From positions 48,335-112,334 of the forward strand of contig CALADQ010000020.1 of the NCBI GenBank assembly GCA_937890765.1: a stretch of DNA of 64,000 nt, read 5' to 3'. The stretch comes from an uncultured Candidatus Neoarthromitus sp. (GTDB lineage Bacteria > Bacillota > Clostridia > Clostridiales > Clostridiaceae). Below, piece by piece: positions 7,993 to 16,309 of this stretch; the first letter of the stretch is position 1; the number at the start of each line of letters is the position of its first letter. The notes under the pieces were generated by a model. That model was not told the DNA's origin. It made no database searches and saw nothing but the letters and a program-made list of their open reading frames with translations. The translations under genes and the position numbers were made by a program.

Positions 7993-9279
7993 CTATATTA
8001 TATTTTTAAATTCCTTAACGTTATTTTCACAACTCCTATATATTTTAGCACCTAACTTCCTAAATTTATTTTCTATATCAGGATAACCTCTATCAATGTG
8101 AGAAATAGATGTAACCTCAGTTACTCCTTTCGCTACAAGGCCAGCTATAATCATGGCAGCGCCAGCTCTTAAATCAGTTGCTTTTAGCTTACACCCAGTT
8201 AGCCTGTCAACACCTGTTATAATAGCAGCTCTCCCCTCTATTTTAGCACTTACCCCCATCTTTTTCAATTCATCAAAATATTTAAATCTATTTTCAAAAA
8301 TACTTTCACTAATAACACTTGTACCATCAGATATACTCATCAAAACTCCTATTATTTGTTGTACATCTGTTGGAAAACCTGGATAAGGCGAAGTTTTAAC
8401 ATTAACACCCTTTAATTTATCTCTACATATAACTCTTATACTGTCATCATACTCTATAACTGTAACACCCATTTCTATAAGTTTGGCACTTATAGATTCT
8501 AAATGTTTAGGAATTATATTTTTTATAATTACGTCGCCCTTACAAGCAGCAACTGCCATCATGTAAGTAGATGCTTCTATTTGATCTGGTATTATCGAAT
8601 AACTACATCCCTTAAAACTTTCAACACCAGTAATTTTAATTATATCTGTTCCAGCACCCTTTATATTCGCACCCATTAAATTTAAAAAATTTGCTACATC
8701 AACAACATGTGGTTCTTTCGCTACATTTTCTAAAATAGTTACTCCCTCAGCAAAACAAGCCGCAAGCATAACGTTTATTGTTGCTCCAACACTAACAACA
8801 TCAAAAAATATATTATCTCCAACAAGTTTTTCTGTTTCTGCTATAACAGAACCGTGTTCTATCTTAATATTAACTCCAAGTTTTTCTAAACCTTTTATAT
8901 GCTGATCTATAGGACGATCTCCTATATTACATCCACCTGGTAAATCAACAACAGCTTTTTTAAATCTCGATAACAAAGCTCCTATTAGATAATAAGAAGC
9001 TCTCATATTTTGTACATCTTCTCCACTTGCTACAAAACTTTTTAAGTTTGAACTATCTATTATAAGTGTATTTTTAACTTGATTAACACTTACACCAATA
9101 TTCCTTAATATCCTAACTAACTTGTTTACATCTTCTATACTTGGAATATTATCTATTATACATTTTCCAAATCCGCACATCACAGCTGCAGGTATTATTG
9201 CCACAGCCGCATTTTTTGCACCACTAATTTCTACACTTCCATAAAGTGGATTAGATCCATTTATAATAATCTTTTCCAT
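7993..9279 (-). CDS. murA: UDP-N-acetylglucosamine 1-carboxyvinyltransferase
   Basis: This 428-residue enzyme transfers enolpyruvate from PEP to UDP-GlcNAc, the first committed step of peptidoglycan synthesis in the cytoplasm. The catalytic Cys117 lies in LPGGCNIGDRPIDQHI, so the fosfomycin-binding cysteine is intact rather than replaced by Asp. Other family blocks include NMRASYYLIGALLSRF and TDLRAGAAMIIAGLVAKG. Firmicutes often carry two paralogues (murAA and murAB); which one this is cannot be decided here. It is the first gene of a leftward operon with a good promoter at 9367-9395. Confidence 0.97.
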   Translation of the reverse strand: MEKIIINGSNPLYGSVEISGAKNAAVAIIPAAVMCGFGKCIIDNIPSIEDVNKLVRILRNIGVSVNQVKNTLIIDSSNLKSFVASGEDVQNMRASYYLIGALLSRFKKAVVDLPGGCNIGDRPIDQHIKGLEKLGVNIKIEHGSVIAETEKLVGDNIFFDVVSVGATINVMLAACFAEGVTILENVAKEPHVVDVANFLNLMGANIKGAGTDIIKITGVESFKGCSYSIIPDQIEASTYMMAVAACKGDVIIKNIIPKHLESISAKLIEMGVTVIEYDDSIRVICRDKLKGVNVKTSPYPGFPTDVQQIIGVLMSISDGTSVISESIFENRFKYFDELKKMGVSAKIEGRAAIITGVDRLTGCKLKATDLRAGAAMIIAGLVAKGVTEVTSISHIDRGYPDIENKFRKLGAKIYRSCENNVKEFKNII

Positions 9280-9366
9280 CTCTTCTCCCTATTTCAATCA
9301 AGTTTAAATATGTAAGTTATACAACGAACAATCTCCCTTAAACTATTCTAAAAGTTACTCTTAAAT

Positions 9367-9395
9367 ATTCTAATTTTATTGAACTTTATTGTCAA
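9367..9395 (-). promoter_or_regulatory. Promoter of the murA operon
   Basis: On the minus strand TTGACA (9390-9395), a 17-base spacer and TAGAAT (9367-9372) form a near-consensus sigma-A promoter about 88 bases upstream of murA. Confidence 0.8.
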
Positions 9396-9483
9396 TATTC
9401 TTAATAATTAACATGATATTTTTCTAAATTTTAGTTATTATTATTCCTTCAAAGAAAATTTTTTATTCAAACAAAAATAAAGC

Positions 9484-9515
9484 ATTCCATTATAAAAATA
9501 CACTAAAAATGGAAT
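9484..9515 (-). terminator. Hairpin after the DUF1540 gene
   Basis: ATTCCATT (9484-9491) and AATGGAAT (9508-9515) form a perfect 8-base stem. On the minus strand it is followed by GCTTTATTTTTG, a weak T-tract, so it probably ends the DUF1540 transcript before the murA promoter. Confidence 0.55.
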
Positions 9516-9527
9516 ACCTTTTAAAAT

Positions 9528-9686
9528 CTATTTCATAGATTGAAAACTTGAGCAATTTGTAGATTCTATATTTTTAGCTATTGCTTCATGTTTTGTTATC
9601 TTTATTTGTTCCAATGTACAATATTGATTTTTATCATTAAATTTACATTCCGTAACATTACAAAGTATATTGTTATTTTTAATCAT
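9528..9686 (-). CDS. DUF1540 small cysteine-rich protein
   Basis: This 52-residue protein (MIKNNNILCNVTECKFN...) has the DUF1540 pattern of four cysteines (C-N-V-T-E-C, then YCTLEQIKI and TNCSSFQ), a presumed small metal-binding fold common in Clostridia and of unknown function. I chose the ATG at 9686 rather than the one 27 bases further out because GGGAG lies at the right distance in front of it. It is a single-gene unit followed by a hairpin. Confidence 0.85.
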   Translation of the reverse strand: MIKNNNILCNVTECKFNDKNQYCTLEQIKITKHEAIAKNIESTNCSSFQSMK

Positions 9687-9762
9687 ATTTTTTAACTCCC
9701 ACTTCTTAAACAAAATCTACATATTTATTATTAAATTCTTATTATTTTTTTATTCTCCATTG

Positions 9763-9771
9763 TGATATAAT
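9763..9771 (+). promoter_or_regulatory. Extended -10 promoter for the 168-residue protein gene
   Basis: TGATATAAT is a perfect extended -10 about 49 bases before the ATG at 9820; the -35 region is only T-rich. Confidence 0.5.
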
Positions 9772-9819
9772 CTTACTATATTTTTAAAGGAGGATATTAG
9801 GTTAACAACCAATACTTAA

Positions 9820-10326
9820 ATGAAATACATAATTTTTTGTAATTTAACAGAAAAATCCATAAAAGAATTAAAGTACTGTGAAGGATTAAATTTAAAATCG
9901 TTTAAGTCTTTAAAACAACTCCATAATTTTTGCATTCCCCTTGTTTCTTTCAATATCGAAAGTTATTCAAAAATTAAAATGCAAATTTCAAAAAAATTAA
10001 GTAAATTGCAAACATTTAGAATTAATATAGACAGTGTAAAGAAGGATACCAATAAACATTTGTATCTTTTAATAGAACAAAAAGGATTTTTAAATACAAT
10101 AAAACGAACTTTTGAAGAAGAGTTGTGTAAAATCGAAAATACTAATTTTGAAATATTAACTAAGTATGACAGTTTTTATATAGACTTTATGTTTTCAAAT
10201 TCAAACAATACAAACATAAATAAACTTTTGTATCCAAAATTTCTTAAGGTACATTCCATAGAGATTATGAAATGGAGTTATAAAAAACACAATTTAATAG
10301 ATTTAGTTAATCTAAAGAGTATATGA
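9820..10326 (+). CDS. Protein of unknown function, possibly 2H-phosphoesterase-like
   Basis: I do not firmly recognise this 168-residue protein. Its outline resembles LigT-type 2H phosphoesterases: a strand CIPLVSFNI where the first HxT motif would be, a middle part (FRINIDSVKKDTNKHLYLLIEQ) and a second motif HSIEIMKW (His145), but the first histidine is missing, so if related it may be inactive. No membrane segment or signal peptide is seen. A strong AAAGGAGGA (9786-9794) lies about 26 bases before the only possible ATG, too far for normal use, and a stop codon directly precedes that ATG. The stop codon is the left foot of a long hairpin leading into the subtilase gene. Confidence 0.6.
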   Translation: MKYIIFCNLTEKSIKELKYCEGLNLKSFKSLKQLHNFCIPLVSFNIESYSKIKMQISKKLSKLQTFRINIDSVKKDTNKHLYLLIEQKGFLNTIKRTFEEELCKIENTNFEILTKYDSFYIDFMFSNSNNTNINKLLYPKFLKVHSIEIMKWSYKKHNLIDLVNLKSI

Positions 10327-10389
10327 AAAAATCACCTTATAAACTTAATGTAATAAAATAAAATACATTAAATTTATAGGTGATTTTTT
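10326..10389. promoter_or_regulatory. Long hairpin (bidirectional terminator) covering the subtilase ribosome site
   Basis: The arms 10326-10352 and 10364-10389 pair almost completely (one bulge, one mismatch) around an 11-base A/T loop. The left arm begins with six A and the right arm ends with six T, as in a two-way terminator. The right arm contains AGGTGA (10378-10383), the only Shine-Dalgarno for the subtilase ATG at 10390, so any transcript reading through would have it buried. Confidence 0.75.
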
Positions 10390-11580
10390 ATGATTAATAT
10401 AAACAAAAAACTTCATCCCAACATTCTCAATATTTTTAAAAAAAATATACTTAAACAATATAGAATTATAATAAAATTAAAACCAAATTCAAATAATTTA
10501 ATAAAGAAATTAAACAAAAATTCTAACTGCACAATAATTCATTTAATAAATGATTTGAATATTGTATGTTTAATAATATCTCACAAATTTCTTTCAACTT
10601 TAATTGAATCTCCAGAAGTAAAATTCGTATCTCTAGATCCTGAATTATTTTTATGTGGAAATAAACACTTTTACGAAGACAAATCCCAAGATTCACAAAT
10701 CTTAAACGAAAATTCAAAATTATCAGGAAAAAATATAGGAATAGGTTTAATAGATTCTGGAATATATCCCATGGATTGTTTCACAAAACCCAAAAATAGA
10801 ATTTCTTTATTTAAAGATCTATTAAATAATTTTAATTATCCTTATGACGACAATGGACATGGCACCTCTATGTGCTCCATAATAGGAGGTAAATTCATTT
10901 ACAAAAACTCCACAATAAAAAACGCTCATGAATGTACATTTAATGTTATAAAAGCTTTCGACAAGTTTAACAAATCTTATTCTTCTTTAATTTTTAAATC
11001 ACTTGATATTTTGTACGATAAATGTGAAGAAAATAATTTAAAAGTTATTTGCATAACTTTTGAATTACAAGAATTCAACGATTTCATATTAAATATATTT
11101 CAACACTTCTTTGATAAATTTTCAAATAAAAACATAATCATTCTCGTTCCTATTGGAAACAATTCATCAGAATACTCGTCACTAAAAGGTCTAGCTATGC
11201 TAAATAACTGTTTGACCATAGGAGGAACCAACCTAAAATATTCCTCCTGTGGGCTAACAAATAATAAATTATTAAAACCAACCCTTCTTTCCATATGTGA
11301 AAATATTTACTTAATAAACATAAACACAAAATATGTACCTGAAAAAAATAATCAATATATATATCCAACAAAATTCAAATATTCCTACGTTGAATATTTC
11401 GGAACTTCTATTTCTTGTGCATATGTATCAGGTTTAATAGCATTATTAAAACAAAAGAATGAATTAATGAACATAAATGACTGCTTATCGCTATTAAAAA
11501 TATGTTGTAACAAATTAGACAATATAGACAATTCCATACAAGGGCTAGGAACTGTTAATGTAAATAAATTATTAGAATGA
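10390..11580 (+). CDS. Intracellular subtilisin-family (S8) serine protease
   Basis: This 396-residue protein has the full subtilase triad: Asp122 in GLIDSG, His157 in NGHGTS and Ser340 in GTSISCAYVSG, plus the oxyanion Asn257 in PIGNN. The first 100 residues look like an I9-type prodomain (YRIIIKLKPNSNNLIKKLN...SPEVKFVSLDPE). There is no signal peptide, so it probably acts in the cytoplasm, the mother cell or the forespore. The usual GTSMAxPxVAG is altered (no Pro after Ser), which is seen in some clostridial members. Its ribosome site lies in the preceding hairpin. The substrate is unknown. Confidence 0.92.
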   Translation: MININKKLHPNILNIFKKNILKQYRIIIKLKPNSNNLIKKLNKNSNCTIIHLINDLNIVCLIISHKFLSTLIESPEVKFVSLDPELFLCGNKHFYEDKSQDSQILNENSKLSGKNIGIGLIDSGIYPMDCFTKPKNRISLFKDLLNNFNYPYDDNGHGTSMCSIIGGKFIYKNSTIKNAHECTFNVIKAFDKFNKSYSSLIFKSLDILYDKCEENNLKVICITFELQEFNDFILNIFQHFFDKFSNKNIIILVPIGNNSSEYSSLKGLAMLNNCLTIGGTNLKYSSCGLTNNKLLKPTLLSICENIYLININTKYVPEKNNQYIYPTKFKYSYVEYFGTSISCAYVSGLIALLKQKNELMNINDCLSLLKICCNKLDNIDNSIQGLGTVNVNKLLE

Positions 11581-11582
11581 AT

Positions 11583-11610
11583 AAACAACTTTTCGTTGTT
11601 TGTTTATTTT
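11583..11610. terminator. Terminator between subtilase and M23 peptidase
   Basis: AAACAAC (11583-11589) and GTTGTTT (11595-11601) form a hairpin, followed by a T-rich tract to 11610, between two convergent genes. Confidence 0.75.
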
Positions 11611-12808
11611 AATAGCTTACATAGTTTAAAGGATTATCTGCTTTTCCATTTAATCTAACTTCAAAATGCAAATGAGGTCCTGTACTTCTACCTGTATTTC
11701 CTATTTTACCAATCATCTGTCCTTTAGTAACATATTCTCCTTCTTTTATAAAAATTGTGTCACAGTGTCCATATAAAGTTTCAACTCCCTTACCATGATT
11801 GAGCTTAATATAGTTTCCATATATGTTATTATAAGACACTAAATTTGCAAACCCTGATTCTGCAGCGAATATAGGGTCACCTATATTACCTGCAATATCA
11901 ATTCCATGATGCTTCTCACCACCCCACCTAAAACCAAAAGGGGAAGTTATAACACTATTTCTAGAGGGGTTATTTAAATAAAAAAGTTCTTTTCCTTGAA
12001 CCTGACTTAACGAAGGTCTCAATGCTTTTAAAGATATTCTTCTTCTTCCTATGTACTTATCATTATTATAAGTAATCTCATTAACAACTTCACGATCAAA
12101 ATTATTCTTATTATATTGCTCTCCTTGGTTACTACGACTAAAGTTTGACATCACTTGAATTTTATTTCCTTGATTATTTTCTAAATAAGTTTTCCTCGCT
12201 ACTATTTCGACTGTAGCAATTGTGTTGTTATTGTTATTATTACTTAAAATAAATTCGTACAACTCATCTTCTGAAAGTATATCTTTCAAATTTGCAACTT
12301 GTTTTTCAAGTTCTACATTTTCCTTTATCTTGGTCCAATTTATTGGAACATTTTTTAAATTGTGCTTTTCTTTATAGTAGTCAATAAGCCTTTCCTCTAC
12401 ATTTCTAAAAACTCGCTCACTGTCTATGTTTGCAATTTTTTTCCCATCAAGAAATAAGCCGTAACATTCAACATATATATTGAGATTATTATCTAAAAGC
12501 TTAATTGCATCATTAGCTTCTGTATAATCTCCCTTGTCTATTAACTTTAAATTAAAATCAATTGAATCACTTTTTACAACTTTTCTTGATTCGCTATTAG
12601 TATTGTGTAATTTATCTAAAAAATATTCATTCAATATTTTTTTGTCTTTAACATAAGCAGTAAAGATTCCTCCTATCCTAAGCTCATATGCCCAAGTCTT
12701 TTGACACAAATATAAAATTATTAATATTATGCTAATAAAATTAACAATCATTAAAACACTAGGAAAATAATTTTTTTGTTTTAACTTATGCATATATGTT
12801 AAAGTCAT
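11609..12808 (-). CDS. Membrane-anchored M23 (LytM-type) peptidase
   Basis: This 399-residue protein has one N-terminal membrane segment (about residues 17-37, VLMIVNFISIILIILYL), a roughly 220-residue extracytoplasmic region and a C-terminal LytM domain with all zinc motifs: HHGIDIAG, YGHCD and HLHFEVRLNG. The family cuts peptide cross-links in peptidoglycan, and the intact motifs suggest an active enzyme, unlike SpoIIQ-type members that lost a ligand. A run of asparagines near residue 195 marks a linker. GAGGAG directly abuts the first ATG, so translation may start instead at the ATG at 12793. It is divergent from the DnaD-like gene. Confidence 0.9.
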   Translation of the reverse strand: MTLTYMHKLKQKNYFPSVLMIVNFISIILIILYLCQKTWAYELRIGGIFTAYVKDKKILNEYFLDKLHNTNSESRKVVKSDSIDFNLKLIDKGDYTEANDAIKLLDNNLNIYVECYGLFLDGKKIANIDSERVFRNVEERLIDYYKEKHNLKNVPINWTKIKENVELEKQVANLKDILSEDELYEFILSNNNNNNTIATVEIVARKTYLENNQGNKIQVMSNFSRSNQGEQYNKNNFDREVVNEITYNNDKYIGRRRISLKALRPSLSQVQGKELFYLNNPSRNSVITSPFGFRWGGEKHHGIDIAGNIGDPIFAAESGFANLVSYNNIYGNYIKLNHGKGVETLYGHCDTIFIKEGEYVTKGQMIGKIGNTGRSTGPHLHFEVRLNGKADNPLNYVSY

Positions 12809-12881
12809 CTCCTCTGTAAAACTTCTATTTTAATTTATTATTTATCCAAATCTGATAAATTATTCCTTTTTTATGCTTATA

Positions 12882-12890
12882 TGTTATAAT
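12882..12890 (+). promoter_or_regulatory. Extended -10 promoter of the DnaD-like/dnaC pair
   Basis: TGTTATAAT matches the extended -10 consensus 35 bases upstream of the ATG at 12926. Confidence 0.5.
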
Positions 12891-12925
12891 TTTATATAAA
12901 ATTTTTTATGAAAGGCGAATATTAA

Positions 12926-13906
12926 ATGAGTTTATATAAATTAAATGCTCCTTTTTTCAATTACACACTTATAGATAATAATTTCATAGATAATTTCCTT
13001 CCAAAATCACGAGGAGAATATGTGAAAATATATATTTTGATTTTAAAATACGCTTCATGTGGGGAAATGGGATTTGATTCTTCCTTTGTTGCCAAAACAT
13101 TAAACCTTCTTGAATCAGATGTAAAAAATGCATTAGATTATTGGTGCGATATGGGAGTTATAAAACTTTCAACTATAGACAACAAAATTTTAAATATTGA
13201 GTTTCTACAATTAAATGATTCTTCAACTCAAACCTCATCATTAAATTTAATAAACGAAATAAAAGATAATAATTTAATAGATTTTTTCAAAGAAGTTGAA
13301 ATCATAATTGGAAGGCCTTTATCCCAAAAGGAAATGGAAAACTATATAAACTGGACTAAAATTTTTGAATTTTCATATGAACTCATTCTTTATTTAATAA
13401 GCTACTGTGTAAACAAAAACAAAAAAGATTTTAGATACATTGAAAAGGTAGCTTTATCTTGGGCTGATTTAAAAATTAAAACTCTCGATGAAGCCATGAT
13501 TCACACAGAGAAAAGGGAAAAACAATTTGTTAATTACAGGAAGATTATGAATTATCTGGGTATGTCTGAAAATGAAATAGGAAAACCTCAAGAAGATTTA
13601 TTTAATAAATGGTTAATTGAATATGACATGCCTCTTGAGCTTATTTTTAAGGCTTGCGATATTTGCGTTCTCAAATTATCTAAAACCGATTTTAATTACA
13701 TAGATGGTATTTTAAATAATTTTAAAAACTCAAAAATAAAATCTCTTAAAGATTTAGATTCTTACGAAAACAAAAAAACTTCCATTATAAAAACTTCTCA
13801 TAAACCTAATACCAATAAACCATTTTCAAATTTTCCACAAAGGGAACAAGATTTTTCAAAACTTGAAAAATTATTAATACAAAATAACAAAGAGGGAACT
13901 AATTAA
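12926..13906 (+). CDS. DnaD-domain replication initiation protein
   Basis: The 326-residue protein combines an N-terminal winged-helix DnaD/DnaB2-like domain (residues about 10-95) with a DnaD C-terminal domain, seen in IIGRPLSQKEMENYINWT and the helices after it (about 120-180), and a second such region near 205-260. In Firmicutes these proteins remodel origin DNA and help load the helicase. The downstream gene, one base away, encodes the ATPase helicase loader, so the pair is a typical clostridial loading operon. Length and order fit. Confidence 0.9.
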   Translation: MSLYKLNAPFFNYTLIDNNFIDNFLPKSRGEYVKIYILILKYASCGEMGFDSSFVAKTLNLLESDVKNALDYWCDMGVIKLSTIDNKILNIEFLQLNDSSTQTSSLNLINEIKDNNLIDFFKEVEIIIGRPLSQKEMENYINWTKIFEFSYELILYLISYCVNKNKKDFRYIEKVALSWADLKIKTLDEAMIHTEKREKQFVNYRKIMNYLGMSENEIGKPQEDLFNKWLIEYDMPLELIFKACDICVLKLSKTDFNYIDGILNNFKNSKIKSLKDLDSYENKKTSIIKTSHKPNTNKPFSNFPQREQDFSKLEKLLIQNNKEGTN

Positions 13907-13907
13907 T

Positions 13908-14888
13908 ATGATTAAAGGATACGGTGAAAAACTTGAAATTTTTTATAAAAGTCTACGTGAAAAAAATATAAAATCACAAATGGAAAAAAGGGAGTACGTT
14001 TCAAAAATACATCCAGAAATTTTAAATATAGAACGCAAAATAAATTCTCTCACTTTAAGATTGTTTAAAAACAAAACCAATGAAGAAATTGAGAATTTAA
14101 ACGAAATTATTGATGATTTAAAAATTAAAAAACGAAAAATCTTAAAATCAATTAATCTTCCTGAAAATTATTTAGATTTAGAATACGAATGCGAAAAATG
14201 CAAAGACACTGGGTATATAATTGAAAAAAAGTGTTCGTGTTTGTTTAAAAAGCTTGGGAATTTATATTTAAATGATTCTGATCTTAAATTATTAATTAAA
14301 TCAAATAATTTTGATAATTTTGATTTTTCATTTTTCTCAAAAAACAAATTTAGAAATGACGGACTAACTCCAAACAAAAACATTAAAGCAATCTACTCTG
14401 ACATTTTGAAATACATAAAAAATTTTGAAAATATATCAACTAATCTTTTATTTATAGGGGAATGTGGGAGCGGAAAAACATTTTTAAGCCATTGCATAGC
14501 AAAAGAATTATTGGAAAGGGGATTTCTTGTAATATATAAAACCTCAGAAGAATTATTTCAAGAAATTCAATTTTATTATTCAAACAAAAATTATCATAAC
14601 AATTTTAAATTAATCGAAGAAAGTGTTTTAATGCAATGTGATTTATTAATAATAGATGATTTAGGAACTGAAACTTACAATAATAATGTTCATTCTAATT
14701 TTTTTAATTTTCTCAACAAAAAATTACTATTGGACAAAAAACTATTAATATCTACTAATTTTTCATTAGAATACATTAGAAATCATTACTCAGATAGAAT
14801 TTCATCAAGAATATTTGGGAATTTTAATATATATAATTTTTTTGTGGATGAAGATATTAGAATACAAAAAAAAATAAGGGAGAGATAA
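13908..14888 (+). CDS. dnaC: DnaC/DnaI-type helicase loader ATPase
   Basis: This 326-residue AAA+ protein carries Walker A (GECGSGKT, near residue 185), Walker B (LLIIDDLGTE) and the sensor region LLISTNF, as in DnaI of Bacillus. An N-terminal CEKCKDTGYI...KCSC cluster forms the zinc-binding hinge seen in DnaI. It would load DnaB onto single-stranded DNA at oriC and at stalled forks. It begins two bases after the DnaD-like gene. Its stop codon lies in the loop of the terminator hairpin. Confidence 0.94.
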   Translation: MIKGYGEKLEIFYKSLREKNIKSQMEKREYVSKIHPEILNIERKINSLTLRLFKNKTNEEIENLNEIIDDLKIKKRKILKSINLPENYLDLEYECEKCKDTGYIIEKKCSCLFKKLGNLYLNDSDLKLLIKSNNFDNFDFSFFSKNKFRNDGLTPNKNIKAIYSDILKYIKNFENISTNLLFIGECGSGKTFLSHCIAKELLERGFLVIYKTSEELFQEIQFYYSNKNYHNNFKLIEESVLMQCDLLIIDDLGTETYNNNVHSNFFNFLNKKLLLDKKLLISTNFSLEYIRNHYSDRISSRIFGNFNIYNFFVDEDIRIQKKIRER

Positions 14889-14904
14889 ACTCTCCCTCAT
14901 TTTT
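14877..14904. terminator. Terminator between dnaC and rpsR
   Basis: AGGGAGAG (14877-14884) pairs with CTCTCCCT (14890-14897) around a five-base loop holding the dnaC stop codon; T residues follow at 14900-14904 and A residues precede, so it can serve both convergent operons. Confidence 0.85.
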
Positions 14905-15169
14905 AGTCTGTAGTAAATGGCAACAACGCTATATTTCTAGCAAGCTTTATAGCTTTTGTAACTTCTCTTTGATGCTTAGCGCAAGCACCTGAAATTCTTC
15001 TAGGTAATATTTTACCTCTTTCTGTTATAAACTTTTTCAATTTATTTATATCTTTATAATCAATCTCTTTAGATTTCTCTACACAAAAAGAGCAAACTTT
15101 TTTCCTAGTCTTCCTACCCCTAAAGTTATTTTTTCTAACTTCTTGAGTCTTATTACCTCCACTATTCAA
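14903..15169 (-). CDS. rpsR: 30S ribosomal protein S18
   Basis: This 88-residue basic protein carries the S18 core (DYKDINKLKKFITERGKILPRRISGACAKHQREVTKAIKLARNIALLPF). S18 pairs with S6 on the platform of the 30S subunit. The start is TTG at 15169, fixed by AGGAGG eight bases upstream. It is last in the rpsF-ssb-rpsR operon and shares its terminator with dnaC. Confidence 0.98.
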   Translation of the reverse strand: MNSGGNKTQEVRKNNFRGRKTRKKVCSFCVEKSKEIDYKDINKLKKFITERGKILPRRISGACAKHQREVTKAIKLARNIALLPFTTD

Positions 15170-15185
15170 TATTTAATCCTCCTTT

Positions 15186-15620
15186 CTAAAACGGTACGTC
15201 ATCATCATCTATTAAAGTCATTTCATCACTACTAGGTAAATTTCCGTAACTAACATTCGAATCAAAACTAGAATTGTTAGAATTTGTAACTCTAGCTTCC
15301 TTATTTCCCCACTCAATAAAAGAAACTTCATCTGCCACAACTTCAGTTACATACTTTCTGTTTCCATCTTTATCATTATAGTTTCTAGTTTGAATCCTTC
15401 CACAAACTCCAAACTTACAACCTTTACTTATGTAATTTGCTGTTGCTTCAGCTTGTTTACCCCAAATTATTATTTGAATAAAATCAGTTCCCTTTTCTTG
15501 ATCTTTAGAAAAAACTTTCCTATCAACAGCTAAAGTAACTGTACAAACAGCAACTCCACTTGGAGTAAACCTAAGTTCAGGATCCTTTGTTAATCTTCCG
15601 ATTAAAATCACCTTATTCAT
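15186..15620 (-). CDS. ssb: Single-stranded DNA-binding protein
   Basis: This 144-residue protein has the OB fold of bacterial SSB (MNKVILIGRLTKDPELRFTPSGVAVCTVTLAV) and ends in the acidic tip DDDVPF that recruits partner proteins in replication and repair. The linker is short. It lies between rpsF and rpsR, the standard arrangement. Confidence 0.98.
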   Translation of the reverse strand: MNKVILIGRLTKDPELRFTPSGVAVCTVTLAVDRKVFSKDQEKGTDFIQIIIWGKQAEATANYISKGCKFGVCGRIQTRNYNDKDGNRKYVTEVVADEVSFIEWGNKEARVTNSNNSSFDSNVSYGNLPSSDEMTLIDDDDVPF

Positions 15621-15636
15621 AATTTACCTCTAAGTT

Positions 15637-15921
15637 TTAATCTTTTTTTACGATTATATGTCTAATAACCAAATCCATTATTCTAAAATTTCTATCTAAC
15701 TCCTTAGGAAAATCCTCTTTACTTGAAAAATTAATAAGAGTAAAATAACCATCACTTCTCTTGTTAATTTCGTAAGCTAATCTTTTCTTCCCCCAGAAAT
15801 CTACTTTTTCAACTATTCCATAAGATTTTTCAATTAATGATTTTACTTTATCTACAACAGAATTTACTTCTTCTTCAGTTATTTCAGGATTAAGTATAAA
15901 TATAGTTTCATATTTTTTCAT
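15637..15921 (-). CDS. rpsF: 30S ribosomal protein S6
   Basis: This 94-residue protein starts MKKYETIFILNPEITEEEV and contains WGKKRLAYEINKRSDGYF, the S6 signatures. It binds S18 and the central domain of 16S rRNA. It is the first gene of rpsF-ssb-rpsR, with a strong ribosome site (GGGAGGTG) and a 48-base leader that contains a hairpin. Confidence 0.98.
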   Translation of the reverse strand: MKKYETIFILNPEITEEEVNSVVDKVKSLIEKSYGIVEKVDFWGKKRLAYEINKRSDGYFTLINFSSKEDFPKELDRNFRIMDLVIRHIIVKKD

Positions 15922-15970
15922 TCAATTCACCTCCCTTTGGACCATGGCTACAAATGTAGCAGGGTAATGA
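15922..15970 (-). promoter_or_regulatory. rpsF 5' leader with hairpin, possible S6:S18 autoregulatory site
   Basis: The leader contains GCTAC-ATTT-GTAGC (15947-15960) flanked by CC and GG stretches that could close an outer stem. rpsF mRNAs in many bacteria bind the S6:S18 complex through a leader hairpin. I do not see the conserved CCG bulge clearly, so this assignment is tentative. Confidence 0.35.
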
Positions 15971-15975
15971 CGTAT

Positions 15976-16004
15976 ATTATAACATTTTAATTTATAAAAA
16001 TCAA
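15976..16004 (-). promoter_or_regulatory. Promoter of rpsF-ssb-rpsR
   Basis: On the minus strand TTGATT (15999-16004), a 17-base spacer and TATAAT (15976-15981). Confidence 0.8.
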
Positions 16005-16007
16005 AAT

Positions 16008-16241
16008 TTATAAATTAATTTTATTCACTTTATCATATATGAACTTAACAATTATTAATTCACTATCTATTAATTCTTTAATTAAATATATATTAATTTC
16101 CTCAATTCCAATACTAATCCCACAACTATTAGATACATAAGATGGTGTTGGTAATACCTCATAATTAATTTTATTTTTTTTTAAATATTTCTCACAATTA
16201 AGTGCGTTATGTGTATTGGAAAATATTAATAAATATCTCAT
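16008..16241 (-). CDS. DUF3343 family protein
   Basis: This 77-residue protein (MRYLLIFSNTHNALNCEKYL...LPTPSYVSNSCGISI) matches the DUF3343 pattern: an N-terminal strand, THxAL, then the PTPxxxSxSCGxxI block with a conserved cysteine. The family is thought to work in sulfur or selenium transfer and is often encoded beside class V aminotransferases. Here it is divergent from exactly such a gene. The function remains unproven. Confidence 0.82.
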   Translation of the reverse strand: MRYLLIFSNTHNALNCEKYLKKNKINYEVLPTPSYVSNSCGISIGIEEINIYLIKELIDSELIIVKFIYDKVNKINL

Positions 16242-16309
16242 ATTTTTAGTCTCCTAATCTATTAAATAAAAAATTTTTTTGATATTATAATTGAAGAGGT
16301 GATAAATAA

